Shown: one piece after another, positions 9,871 to 18,506 of the stretch | Numbering within the stretch: position 1 is the first letter of the stretch | Layout: the number at the start of each line of letters is the position of its first letter | Assembly (NCBI GenBank): GCA_945865635.1 | Contig: CAMBEP010000017.1 | Location: 1 to 64,000 of the forward strand | DNA from: Candidatus Kuenenia stuttgartensis | Lineage (GTDB): Bacteria > Planctomycetota > Planctomycetia > Isosphaerales > Isosphaeraceae | Length of the DNA: 64,000 bases | Direction: 5' to 3' | Made by a program: the position numbers and the translations under genes | The notes under the pieces: generated by a model | What the model was told of the DNA's origin: nothing | Database searches by the model: none | The model's input: the letters and a program-made list of their open reading frames with translations, nothing else

Positions 9871-10050
9871 ATGGCAATCTTTACGCTGGAAGCCTTTTTG
9901 CAATTTGTACAGGTGGATGAACCTGATCGACCAACTGTATTTGAGGATTTTTGGGGCGATGCAGCAGAGAAAGTTTTCCAAAAACCATGGGATGACTTAT
10001 TATCACGTAATAAGGCAACGCTTGCCGTCCGACTATCAACCTCCAATTGA
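9871..10050 (+). CDS. Small hypothetical protein (doubtful)
   Basis: A frame of 59 codons from ATG 9871 (or 64 from ATG 9856) ends 18 bases before the next gene. The product is acidic with several aromatic residues (VFEDFWGDAAEKVF) and no signal or membrane segment. No family is recognised. Codon use and ribosome site are unconvincing, so it may be spurious. Confidence 0.28.
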   Translation: MAIFTLEAFLQFVQVDEPDRPTVFEDFWGDAAEKVFQKPWDDLLSRNKATLAVRLSTSN

Positions 10051-10067
10051 TTCATAGAGGAAAGACC

Positions 10068-10640
10068 ATGATTGCGATATCTAGAACCCGAATTCAAAAA
10101 CATGCTTTGACGATTCTTTCTCTGGCTTTGATCACGTCTGCATTACCCGGCCAGGAATTGACCACGGGTACTCCAGTCGGCAAGCCGATTCCCAAACTGG
10201 AAACCGTGGTCTGTGTTGGTGAGAATGAAGGCCAGAAGCAAGAACTGACAGCAAAACGACTGGGCAAGCCGACAATTTATGTTTTCATCCAAGCCGAACA
10301 TTGGGACCGCCCCTTGGCAAGACTTTTGAGGGAACTGGATCAAAAAACCAAAGAGCATCTGACGGATGGAACTGTTGTGGCTGTTTGGCTTTCAAATCAG
10401 GAAGTAGATCGATTCCGCGAACATTTGCCACGCGTCCAGCAATCACTCAAACTGGCCATGACAACTTATACTGTATGGCCTGGTGATCCATTTGGGCCTC
10501 CGGCGTGGGCAATCAATCGCGATGATCATATTACAGTCATCACCGTTAAAGACGGCAAGACTTTGGGGCGACACAGTTTCAAATCGACCAATGAAGGCGA
10601 TGCTGCACGAATCCTGACGGATCTTGGGATCAAGGACTGA
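10068..10640 (+). CDS. Exported thioredoxin-fold-like protein without CXXC
   Basis: A 190-residue protein with a signal peptide (basic start, hydrophobic stretch about 12-25, likely cut after GQE). The mature part begins KPIPKLETVVCVG and has GKPTIYVFIQAEHWDRP, a layout typical of AhpC/TSA-like redoxin folds. The Cys-x-x-Cys expected after that strand is replaced by AEHW, so it is probably not a disulfide reductase. GAGGAAAG 5 bases before ATG 10068 fixes the start. It is followed 80 bases later by another anchored unknown. The role is not known; the fold assignment is an inference from the pattern. Confidence 0.72.
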   Translation: MIAISRTRIQKHALTILSLALITSALPGQELTTGTPVGKPIPKLETVVCVGENEGQKQELTAKRLGKPTIYVFIQAEHWDRPLARLLRELDQKTKEHLTDGTVVAVWLSNQEVDRFREHLPRVQQSLKLAMTTYTVWPGDPFGPPAWAINRDDHITVITVKDGKTLGRHSFKSTNEGDAARILTDLGIKD

Positions 10641-10720
10641 ATTCAGAAGCGTCGATCCTTTAGATCTCCGGTATCAAAAATTATGGCCACTTTTTCTTCC
10701 TGGAGCGCAATATAACCTAA

Positions 10721-11434
10721 ATGAGCAATCGCATTGTTCGGAAGTTGGTTATGGTGGGGTTTGTGTTCACAGGCCTTGTGTTGATTGGTCTTCTGGGCTT
10801 GCAACAAATGGCCCAGGCTCCACCATCATTTTATAAGAATATTATGGATATGGAAACCATGCTCGATGAAAAAATGCGACATCATCAGGCAGAAGAACTT
10901 GTTGGAGAAGTGGTTCAGGTTCGAAATGATATTGCGAACGATCCTGAATGGACATTTAGGGTGACCGATAAATCCATCAACTCCTGGCTTGCAGAACACT
11001 CAATGAATGAACTTGTGGTTGGCTTGCCCGAGGAATTCAGCGATCCGCGAATCTTATTTCAAACCGAGAAATTGAAAATGGCATTTCGCTGGCGTGGACC
11101 GACTTTGCAATCTGTGGTTTCTGTCACTCTGAGACCTGGATTTGTTGCGGTAAATGAACTTCAGATTGAAATTCAGAAAGTTCAGGCCGGCTTGCTGCCC
11201 GTAGCCTGCGGCAGATTTCAAAAGGAGATTCAGGATGGGCTGAATTCACAGGGTTTTGATTCAAACTGGAAGACTGTGGGCGACGTTTCAGTTCTCACAT
11301 TAAAAATCGCTCCTGTGATTCAATCTAAACTAATTGAAATCGGTAAAATTACCGTTCTTGATGGCGAGATGCGAATTACGGGGAAATCCAAAAGCCAGAT
11401 TTCTGATGCTGCGAGTCGAAACGATCCAAAATGA
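10721..11434 (+). CDS. Membrane-anchored protein of unknown function
   Basis: A 237-residue protein with one N-terminal membrane segment (about 9-30) and the rest presumably outside. The region DKSINSWLAEHS and later WRGPTLQSVVSVTL resemble the general look of periplasmic lipid-binding-like beta proteins in which an inner-membrane anchor is followed by N-x-W-L, but I cannot assign a family. No cysteine pair, heme motif or catalytic pattern is seen. It is transcribed towards the FHA-kinase gene, with 32 bases between their ends. Confidence 0.72.
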   Translation: MSNRIVRKLVMVGFVFTGLVLIGLLGLQQMAQAPPSFYKNIMDMETMLDEKMRHHQAEELVGEVVQVRNDIANDPEWTFRVTDKSINSWLAEHSMNELVVGLPEEFSDPRILFQTEKLKMAFRWRGPTLQSVVSVTLRPGFVAVNELQIEIQKVQAGLLPVACGRFQKEIQDGLNSQGFDSNWKTVGDVSVLTLKIAPVIQSKLIEIGKITVLDGEMRITGKSKSQISDAASRNDPK

Positions 11435-11466
11435 TCAGCGAGTGAATCCGCCTTTTTGCTATGGAA

Positions 11467-13269
11467 TCATAATTCTCTGACATCTGGGGCCATTTTAGGA
11501 TTATTACTCAACGTGCCACGAGGGTCACGAACTTCATTGGCTCGATGGATCGAAGAACCTGTGAGAGTCGCTTCCATCATTAACTTATTACCAGAGCTTG
11601 CTGCTATTGGTGGCTTGATATGGGGGATTTCAATAGTGAAGCATGCCCCCATTCCGAATTTGCTTTCGACTAGAATCTGTCCGCCATGTTCACGGATGAT
11701 CTTGTCGCTGACAGGCAGCCCGAGTCCCGTTCCTTTCGAGCCTTTGGATGAAGCAAAAAGCTCGAATAAATTGACCAGATCCTCTTCGGCAATTCCTGGC
11801 CCATTATCGCTGACTTTAATCCTCAGGGTGTCGCTGCTCTCATCGTAATTCGTGTCAATTGAGATCAAACCACCTTCATGGCCAGCCTGTGCATCAATCG
11901 CATTGGTAATCAGATTAAGTATGGCACGATGTAAACCTTCCTCATCAACCCAGCAGATCAATTCAGGTAAGACTGGAGAAGATTCCAACCTCAGACCATA
12001 GGATTCAGCACGAGGTTTCATAAGCTCAACCAAGTCTGAGATTAAATCTGCAAGTTTCACTTCCTCACGTAAAGGTTCCCGTGATTTTGCATAGGAGAGC
12101 ATGTCAAGAACCAAGTCGTAAACCCTTCCAAGATTTCGCTCAAGAATTGACTGGCCACGTCTGGTCAAGTTCATGTCACCCGAATCGAGACCTGTCTGAA
12201 TCAGCGACGAACCGCCCTTAAGCCCTTGAAGCACATTTTTGATGTGGTGCGAAACAATGGTGATCGTCTGACCTATCGCTGCAAGTCGTTCGGAGTCAAG
12301 TTTGGCCTGATAGAGCGATGAATTCTCAAGTGCCAATCCTGCCTGATGCCCGATTGCAACCATAAGTGCCAAATGATCTTGCGAAAACTTTCTGGGAGGC
12401 GGGCTCGTTGCCTCATCGCCTAATTCCTGAGGGCTTCGGTGGTCTGCGTAAATGACTCCCAGAATCGAATGGCGGCCTTGCAAAGGTACGCAAATCGCCT
12501 CGCGGATTCCGTGTTGCACGACTGACGGAGCATCAGAAAAACGACTGTCTGCAAGTGTATCAGCACAAATCACACCCTGACGCTGATGTAGGACGTGTTC
12601 TACAATGGAGTGCGAAATGTGGAGCCTCTCGCCTTTTTGAGCAACTCCTCGGCATCTGACTGCTCTGGGTTCTACTGCCCCCTTGGGGTCCATCAAGAGT
12701 ACGGATCCACGGTCTGCGCCAATTGCGTCAAAAACCAGTTCAAGGATGCGCGGGAGAAGTTCGTCCGGGTTCGTGACCAAGCTGATTTCACGACTTGCCT
12801 GATAGATCACATCCAAGCTTGCAAGCCGCTCCTGTAGCCAATGAGGGGGAGTCGAACCAGCAAAAAGCTTTGCGATATCCGCCATGGCTGGCAGTGTCTG
12901 AACGATTGCGGATTTGTCCTCGCCCGTGTTTGAAGGGACAATTCTGACACGTTCCAAGCCGGCATCGCTTGATCGTATGATGGCTTCATCCTGAAACATG
13001 ATCTGAGTCTGGCCGATTTGAATTCTATCTCCCCGCCTCAGCCACGTTTCGCGAACCGCGATCCCATTTACCAGTGTGCCGTTGGCTGAGCCAAGATCAA
13101 TCAGTTTGAATTGGCCGCTTTCTCGTCGTATCTCAATGTGGCGTCGAGAAATTTCAGGATCTTTAATTCTAATATCACAGCCGGTTTCGCGGCCAATCAC
13201 CGCTTTGCTACCGCCCAATTCAAAGCGGTGCCCTAGTTGTTCACCTTGCACGACGAAGAGCTGAGCCAC
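11467..13269 (-). CDS. FHA-GAF sensor histidine kinase
   Basis: Cytoplasmic hybrid signalling protein of 600 residues. An N-terminal FHA domain (about 5-93; IGRE, SRRH and SANGTLVNG) binds phospho-threonine. A GAF domain (about 150-325) follows, then a histidine phosphorylation site in IVSHHIKN (His341 or 342) and a GHKL ATPase with N-box NLITNAIDA (452-460), DNGPGI (488-493) and GTGLGLP (513-519). There is no membrane segment, so it senses internal signals or is driven through FHA partners such as Ser/Thr kinases, which are abundant in planctomycetes. No response regulator gene is adjacent. The last 40 residues are low-complexity. ATG 13269 starts exactly before the FHA fold. Confidence 0.92.
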   Translation of the reverse strand: MAQLFVVQGEQLGHRFELGGSKAVIGRETGCDIRIKDPEISRRHIEIRRESGQFKLIDLGSANGTLVNGIAVRETWLRRGDRIQIGQTQIMFQDEAIIRSSDAGLERVRIVPSNTGEDKSAIVQTLPAMADIAKLFAGSTPPHWLQERLASLDVIYQASREISLVTNPDELLPRILELVFDAIGADRGSVLLMDPKGAVEPRAVRCRGVAQKGERLHISHSIVEHVLHQRQGVICADTLADSRFSDAPSVVQHGIREAICVPLQGRHSILGVIYADHRSPQELGDEATSPPPRKFSQDHLALMVAIGHQAGLALENSSLYQAKLDSERLAAIGQTITIVSHHIKNVLQGLKGGSSLIQTGLDSGDMNLTRRGQSILERNLGRVYDLVLDMLSYAKSREPLREEVKLADLISDLVELMKPRAESYGLRLESSPVLPELICWVDEEGLHRAILNLITNAIDAQAGHEGGLISIDTNYDESSDTLRIKVSDNGPGIAEEDLVNLFELFASSKGSKGTGLGLPVSDKIIREHGGQILVESKFGMGACFTIEIPHIKPPIAASSGNKLMMEATLTGSSIHRANEVRDPRGTLSNNPKMAPDVREL

Positions 13270-13873
13270 AACAAGAGCCTCTTTTTTGGGGAATCGCTAT
13301 TAGAAAGATGATTCTGACTGGAAACCTATGAGATGTCCATGGCCTGATCCCAACGAATTTTACGAGTATTGGTGGTGACGACTCTACAGGATTCTTCCAG
13401 ATTCTTTCCTGATACAGCTTGGGATATGTTCTTATGAACTATAATACATGGACTTGCGTTAAATACTTCTTGTGCTTTGTCAAGGATGGCTTCATTCGAA
13501 GGTCTAAGCTCGGAACCTTAAAAGTTCGCTTTGTTTTAGTTTTTTGATGTGTTGGGTCATACTGTTATTATTCGGGCAGAGCCTTGGATTTTCAGTTTCG
13601 AGTGACGAAGAAACTCAAGAAGTCGACTTAATTGGTTCATGTTTTGGGTTCAGGCCAGCTATCTTTTCTTGGCGTTTTTGGATATTTTAGGATGCAGTTG
13701 GGTTGTGAACTAAATCGCCACTGATGAACTATTCTCGATCAAAGAGCGTAGAGAGTCTGTGGTCACACTCTCCAAGTCAAGTGCCTTTATCGTCTAGGTA
13801 CATCAAAGGCCGGCTCTGCAAAACCGGTATGTGCGTTTCTAGTCTCACGTATCAAAAAAAAGGATGAATTCTC
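13270..13873. other. 600-base divergent intergenic region / prepilin leader
   Basis: No coding frame stands out. It must hold promoters for the kinase (minus) and prepilin (plus). Near the prepilin is a small hairpin around 13751-13772 (GAGAG...CTCTC) and a CCGG...CCGG repeat at about 13812-13827. AAGGA at 13860-13864 is the prepilin ribosome site. No known riboswitch is recognised. Confidence 0.4.
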
Positions 13874-14896
13874 ATGCTCATTAAGCGTCGTCAAGGGTTT
13901 ACTCTGATTGAATTGCTGGTGGTTATTGCCATCATTGCCGTCCTTATATCATTGCTCCTGCCAGCAGTGCAATCCGCACGCGAAGCGGCTCGCCGCGCTC
14001 AGTGTATCAATAATATGAAACAGCTAGGCTTGGCTTTGCACAATTATCACGACGTCAATGGTACATTCCCGCCAGGCCGAATCTGGGCACCGAACTCCCC
14101 AGCAGGATGTGGTTATAACTTCTTTCAGTGTCAGGATACCAATTGGTTCATTTTGATGCTGCCGCAGTTCGAGCAAGGCAATCTGGCCAACGCTTTCAAT
14201 TATACAACTGGTTCAGGTGGCCCTTTGATTGGTCTCCCAGTCGGATTTTTTGCCAACTCTACAGTGATGGCTACCAAGATTGCAACCTTCCAGTGTCCTA
14301 GCGATCAGGATAATAAATTTCAGATCACTCCATCGTATGTTGGTGGTCTGCTCTCTGGTCCAATCGCGTCCAAAGGCAACTATGTTGTTTCTTGGGGCAA
14401 CACCCAGTGGGATCAGTCGAATATTACGGTCAACGGAAACACTGTGAATTATTTACAGTCTGCCTTTGGTCATACGGGCAACATCGGAATTGCCAGAATC
14501 ACCGATGGGACGTCCAACTCAGTTGTCATGGCGGAAATTATCCAAGGGGCCCAATACGATATTCGTGGAGCCATATGGCAAAGTGTTCCCGGGGGAAGCC
14601 ATTTTGAGAGCCGCGTAGCACCGAATAAGTCGATCGACTTCTATGGCAACGGCAAATATGGCGACCAGTTGAACCAAACGATCTTCTGCACAAACCAGCC
14701 ACCATATCTGCCTTGTACAGGTGGAATTGGCGACCGTGGCAGCTATGCCGGAGCTCGTAGTCGCCACCCAGGTGGCATCAATTCTTTGTTGGGAGATGGA
14801 TCGGTCCGGTTTTTCAAGGATTCAGTCAATCCGCAAATTTGGATTTCGCTTAGCTCCATCACCGGTGGCGAAGTGCTCAGTGGCGATGCTTATTGA
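13874..14896 (+). CDS. DUF1559 family prepilin-like protein
   Basis: Type II pseudopilin-like protein of 340 residues, of the DUF1559 family greatly expanded in planctomycetes. The N-terminus carries the prepilin peptidase and methylation site: K/R-rich start, then G|FTLIELLVVIAIIAVLISLL, followed by the family's ARRAQCINNMKQLGLALHNYH. The C-terminus has the H-X9-DG signature (His, nine residues, Asp-Gly) in the segment starting RHPGGINS. Family members are thought to be exported by a type II/IV-pilus-like machinery and to be surface-associated; the exact role is unknown. AAGGA lies 9 bases upstream of the ATG. A hairpin just downstream should end the transcript, so it is probably monocistronic. 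Confidence 0.95.
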   Translation: MLIKRRQGFTLIELLVVIAIIAVLISLLLPAVQSAREAARRAQCINNMKQLGLALHNYHDVNGTFPPGRIWAPNSPAGCGYNFFQCQDTNWFILMLPQFEQGNLANAFNYTTGSGGPLIGLPVGFFANSTVMATKIATFQCPSDQDNKFQITPSYVGGLLSGPIASKGNYVVSWGNTQWDQSNITVNGNTVNYLQSAFGHTGNIGIARITDGTSNSVVMAEIIQGAQYDIRGAIWQSVPGGSHFESRVAPNKSIDFYGNGKYGDQLNQTIFCTNQPPYLPCTGGIGDRGSYAGARSRHPGGINSLLGDGSVRFFKDSVNPQIWISLSSITGGEVLSGDAY

Positions 14897-14919
14897 TTCA
14901 TCTGACCAACATCAAAAAA

Positions 14920-14952
14920 GGTGTGGATTGGGTCTGGAACTCAGTCCACATC
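14920..14952 (+). terminator. Terminator after the prepilin gene
   Basis: A 14-bp stem (GGTGTGGATTGGGT with ACTCAGTCCACATC, including G-T pairs) with a 5-base loop, followed by TTTAAA and preceded by AAAAAA. It lies 23 bases after the prepilin stop. Confidence 0.7.
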
Positions 14953-14987
14953 TTTAAACGATTAGAGTCACAGCACAGGTTTAAACA

Positions 14988-15815
14988 ATGCCACGCTTGT
15001 TTACGAGAATCTTGATAATGATATTTTGGTTGATTTGTTCTGGAATCTTATTCTATCGCGATATCTTGCCAGACTATCTCGTAGGACAACCTCCTGACTG
15101 GAAAAGACTGGTTCAAAAAGCAGAATATGGAACAACTCGTTGGCTGATTGCAGTCGATGATGGTGGAGAGAAAAATCGGGTTGTTGGCCAGGCTTTCAAC
15201 GAAATCAACAAGCGGGCTGACAGTGCAACAATCTTAAAAAGTCGAATAAAAATTGACGCCAAAGGTCTTTTTAATGGAACAATCTTACAAGTTGCCGAAT
15301 CTACAAAGTTTCAATTCGAAAATACTACGACGATCACTCCTCAAGGATTGCTTGATCACATCAGAGCAGAAGTCAGGGTGGAAGAGCTTGGCGATAAACC
15401 AATTCTGGTGATTCAAGGAATACCGACAAATCAAAACAAGCTTGATATCCGGTTTAGTAGCTCGATATCGCCATTAATGAATTTTCGACAGATAATTGAG
15501 TATGCGCCACAGCAAATGGTCCGAGGAGGCCTGGAACCGATTGATCATTTGCCAGGCTTGCGCATTGGCCAGCGTTGGACCACTCAGATTCTCCAGCCGA
15601 TGACAGCAAGGCCAGAATCCATTCGGTCGGAAGTCGTATCCTTGGTCCGAATCTTTTGGAACGGAAATCCGACGGAAGTTTTTCTTGTGGAACATAAAGC
15701 AATTACATTTTCAGCCAAAACATGGGTTCGCCGTGATGGTCTGGTACTTCGTCAGCAACTACCAACACCATTTGTGAAACTTGTGTTGGAACGAGATCCA
15801 AAGGAGGGAGAGTGA
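14988..15815 (+). CDS. Membrane-anchored protein linked to an ABC cassette
   Basis: A 275-residue protein with a single N-terminal membrane helix (about 7-25) and a long external part. It has no recognised domain; a GLRIGQRWTTQILQP segment and predicted beta strands dominate. The gene is joined to the ABC ATPase gene by a TGATG overlap with AAAGGAGGG just before it, so the two are translated together. The context suggests an accessory or substrate-side subunit of that transporter. This is inference from gene order only. Confidence 0.78.
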   Translation: MPRLFTRILIMIFWLICSGILFYRDILPDYLVGQPPDWKRLVQKAEYGTTRWLIAVDDGGEKNRVVGQAFNEINKRADSATILKSRIKIDAKGLFNGTILQVAESTKFQFENTTTITPQGLLDHIRAEVRVEELGDKPILVIQGIPTNQNKLDIRFSSSISPLMNFRQIIEYAPQQMVRGGLEPIDHLPGLRIGQRWTTQILQPMTARPESIRSEVVSLVRIFWNGNPTEVFLVEHKAITFSAKTWVRRDGLVLRQQLPTPFVKLVLERDPKEGE

Positions 15816-16615
15816 TGGACTCTAAAATACAATCCATACCTGTGGTGCCACCGATGATCAGGTTTCACGATGTGACCAAACAGTTTGGAACAAAAACAGC
15901 AGTGAGCCATTTGAATCTTGAGGTGCGAGCAGGAGAATTGTTTGCATTTCTTGGTCCAAACGGTGCCGGTAAAACCACCTCGATCAAAATGATTTGTGGC
16001 CTTTTAAAACCAACATCGGGCACAGTGGAAATAGGCGGCCATCAAGCAGGTAGTTTACAAGCTCGTAATTGCCTTGCTTATGTGCCTGACCAGCCTTTTT
16101 TGTACGACAAACTGACTGGACGAGAATTCCTCAACTTTGTAACCCAGATGAGAGGAATGGATAAAGTTCATTCACAAATCAAAATTGCGGAAATGATCCG
16201 ACTCTTTGAAATAGAGGGTTTTCTTGATGAACTCTGTGAGGGTTATTCCCAAGGAATGAAGCAGCGACTTGTGTTTGCATCGGCATTGGTGCATGAACCG
16301 TCTGTTCTCGTCGTAGATGAGCCTTTTGTTGGTCTCGACCCAAGGTCAGCACGGATTGTAAAACAGATGTTTGTTGATCAGACTCGTCGTGGGGTGGCAG
16401 TTTTGATGTCAATTCACTTGCTGTCAATTGCGGAATCGCTTGCAGATCGAATTGGTATCATTCATCAAGGAAAAATGATCGCTACGGGAACACTATCGGA
16501 ATTACGCGGAAAAGAAGAGTTCAACGGATCCTTGGAAGACCTTTTTCTGGAATTGACTGGCGGTGATGAGTTGTTGCAACACACAATAAAGAATTCTCAA
16601 CCTTCGAATGATTGA
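15815..16615 (+). CDS. ABC transporter ATP-binding protein
   Basis: ATPase subunit of an ABC-2 type exporter, 266 residues. Walker A is GPNGAGKTT (47-55). The signature is YSQGMKQRL, a common variant of LSGGQ in this class. Walker B is VLVVDEPFVGLDP, and a switch-like His lies in SIHLL. The layout resembles the CcmA/NatA/bacitracin-export type subfamily. The start ATG 15815 shares two bases with the previous stop and has a strong AAAGGAGGG site. The gene overlaps the region of the permease gene at its 3' end, confirming one operon. Confidence 0.93.
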   Translation: MDSKIQSIPVVPPMIRFHDVTKQFGTKTAVSHLNLEVRAGELFAFLGPNGAGKTTSIKMICGLLKPTSGTVEIGGHQAGSLQARNCLAYVPDQPFLYDKLTGREFLNFVTQMRGMDKVHSQIKIAEMIRLFEIEGFLDELCEGYSQGMKQRLVFASALVHEPSVLVVDEPFVGLDPRSARIVKQMFVDQTRRGVAVLMSIHLLSIAESLADRIGIIHQGKMIATGTLSELRGKEEFNGSLEDLFLELTGGDELLQHTIKNSQPSND

Positions 16616-16626
16616 TAGGGCGATTG

Positions 16627-18387
16627 ATGATCCATCTTCCATTGGTTGGAAAAAAAACAAGCGATCAGAACGTCGGAGTTGATGAGTCTGATGCATTGCA
16701 CTACTTACGCAATCGGATCTTTAGAAATACAGTGTCTGATTTATGGAAAAAAGGCAGGCTAAGGCTCTTTGTCGGCCTTTTCTGCTGCTTTATTTTCTGG
16801 GTAGGTACTTTTGTTCTGTTTTGGGGCGGATTTGAATTTGTCGAGACATTCAAACTGACCGATGAAATCTATGAATACCTCTTTAGCCTCTTCTTTCTGA
16901 CGCTTTTCTTCATGCTTGGGGTATCGACGGGAATCATTGTATATGCTGGACTGTATCATGGTAGGGAAGTAAGTTGGCTGATGACACAACCACCTCGTGA
17001 AGATGGTATATTCGTGCATAAATTTGTCGAATCCATTGGATTTGCAGGTTGGGGGGTGCTTCTACTGGGTAGCCCTGTCTTGGTGGCCTATGGCCTCTCT
17101 GTCAAGGCAGGGATTATTTACTACCTTGCAATCTGTCCACTTCTGGTTGTATTTATAGGGTTGCCCGGAAGCTTGGGGGCTACATTTGCAATTCTGATTG
17201 GATATATTGTACCGCGTCGCCCTAAAATAATTTTGTCCGTGATTGGAGTCATTCTGGTTGTCGTGCTCGGGAAATTTATCTGGAACATGGTGAGCACTAA
17301 AGGCGTGGCCCTGACTCCCGACTGGATGGATAACTTGCTTGGAAGGCTTGCGTTCAGCCGACACCCACTCTTGCCGAGTCGCTGGATGGCTCAAGCGGTG
17401 GTGGCATTGAGTCATGGTCATCATGCAAATGGGTTGTTTTATTTCTTTGTGATAGCGTCCAATGCTGCAATGGCTTATCTGATTGCAACCTGGGTTTCAC
17501 TAAGAGTATTACGGGAAGGCTTCTGTCGAGCTCAAGGTGAGCGGTCATCCATCAAAAGACGACAGCGTTTTTGGCTTGACCATTTTGTCAACGCTGTTTT
17601 TTCGCTGCTTGTAAGGCCAGTTAAGCTTCTGATCATCAAAGATGCTCGATGCTTTCTAAGAGATCCAGGTCAATGGTCGCAATTCATGATTTTCTTTGGT
17701 CTCCTAGGTGCCTACTTTCTCAATATTCGAAAGTTCTCAACCAATCTGGAAAGTCAGGTTTGGCGCAACTTGGTAAGTTACCTAAACCTATCTGTTACAG
17801 CATTACTATTAGCTACATTTACAAGCCGATTTATATTTCCGATGATGTCTCTCGAAGGTCGCAATGCTTGGATGTTGAATTTGCTGCCCGTTAGACGATC
17901 TCAAATCCTCTGGGGTAAATTTGCGTTTTCCGCAAGTTTATCTTTTGTAGCAAGCGAATCACTGTTGATGATTTCTGATATACAGCTTGGGTTGCAGCCT
18001 GGATTGATTGCGGTACATGGTTTGCTGATGGCCATAATCTCTCTTGGTCTATCAGCCATTTCTGTAGGGCTCGGAGCAAGATTAGCAAACTTTCGGGAAA
18101 CTGATCCCTCAAAAATTGCAGCCGGGTTTGGCGGAACATTGAATCTTGTAGTTAGCCTGCTTTTTTTGATGATTACGATTGGGGCGGTTGCATTACCTTG
18201 CCATCTTTATTATGTTGGACTTGAATCGGGATCAGAAGACTTTAAGCGGATGTCAAATAGCTGGAATCAGAACCAGTTTCAAGTTTGGTTGGGATTGGGC
18301 ATAAGCATTTCGATCATCGCAGGCGTACTTTCGGTTTTGATTCCGATTCGTATGGGACTCTGTGCACTGGAGAATCAGGAGTTTTAA
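16627..18387 (+). CDS. ABC-2 type permease-like membrane protein
   Basis: Large integral membrane protein of 586 residues with about 12-14 hydrophobic helices. It has two halves separated by a hydrophilic stretch around 300-340 (QGERSSIKRRQRFWLDH). It is the evident membrane partner of the ATPase upstream. The gene starts 11 bases after the ATPase stop if ATG 16627 is used, with TAGGG 6 bases upstream; a TTG at 16612 would overlap that stop. Its length fits a fused or 'long' ABC-2 permease so that one polypeptide could form much of the pore. The substrate cannot be inferred. Confidence 0.85.
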   Translation: MIHLPLVGKKTSDQNVGVDESDALHYLRNRIFRNTVSDLWKKGRLRLFVGLFCCFIFWVGTFVLFWGGFEFVETFKLTDEIYEYLFSLFFLTLFFMLGVSTGIIVYAGLYHGREVSWLMTQPPREDGIFVHKFVESIGFAGWGVLLLGSPVLVAYGLSVKAGIIYYLAICPLLVVFIGLPGSLGATFAILIGYIVPRRPKIILSVIGVILVVVLGKFIWNMVSTKGVALTPDWMDNLLGRLAFSRHPLLPSRWMAQAVVALSHGHHANGLFYFFVIASNAAMAYLIATWVSLRVLREGFCRAQGERSSIKRRQRFWLDHFVNAVFSLLVRPVKLLIIKDARCFLRDPGQWSQFMIFFGLLGAYFLNIRKFSTNLESQVWRNLVSYLNLSVTALLLATFTSRFIFPMMSLEGRNAWMLNLLPVRRSQILWGKFAFSASLSFVASESLLMISDIQLGLQPGLIAVHGLLMAIISLGLSAISVGLGARLANFRETDPSKIAAGFGGTLNLVVSLLFLMITIGAVALPCHLYYVGLESGSEDFKRMSNSWNQNQFQVWLGLGISISIIAGVLSVLIPIRMGLCALENQEF

Positions 18388-18506
18388 TCAATCGGAGAAC
18401 TGTAACCAATGCTTGAGCCGTTCTGGTTCTTTTCCGCGGTTTCTACTTCCAGAATAACTCCAACTCGTATATAATCCATAATCTTGCAAGACCTGCCTTT
18501 TCTCCT

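Noticed and set aside
9690-9920. Possible frameshifted gene after mqnC
   Set aside because: Parts of two frames look protein-like, but no family or consistent frame could be built. Treated as spacer.
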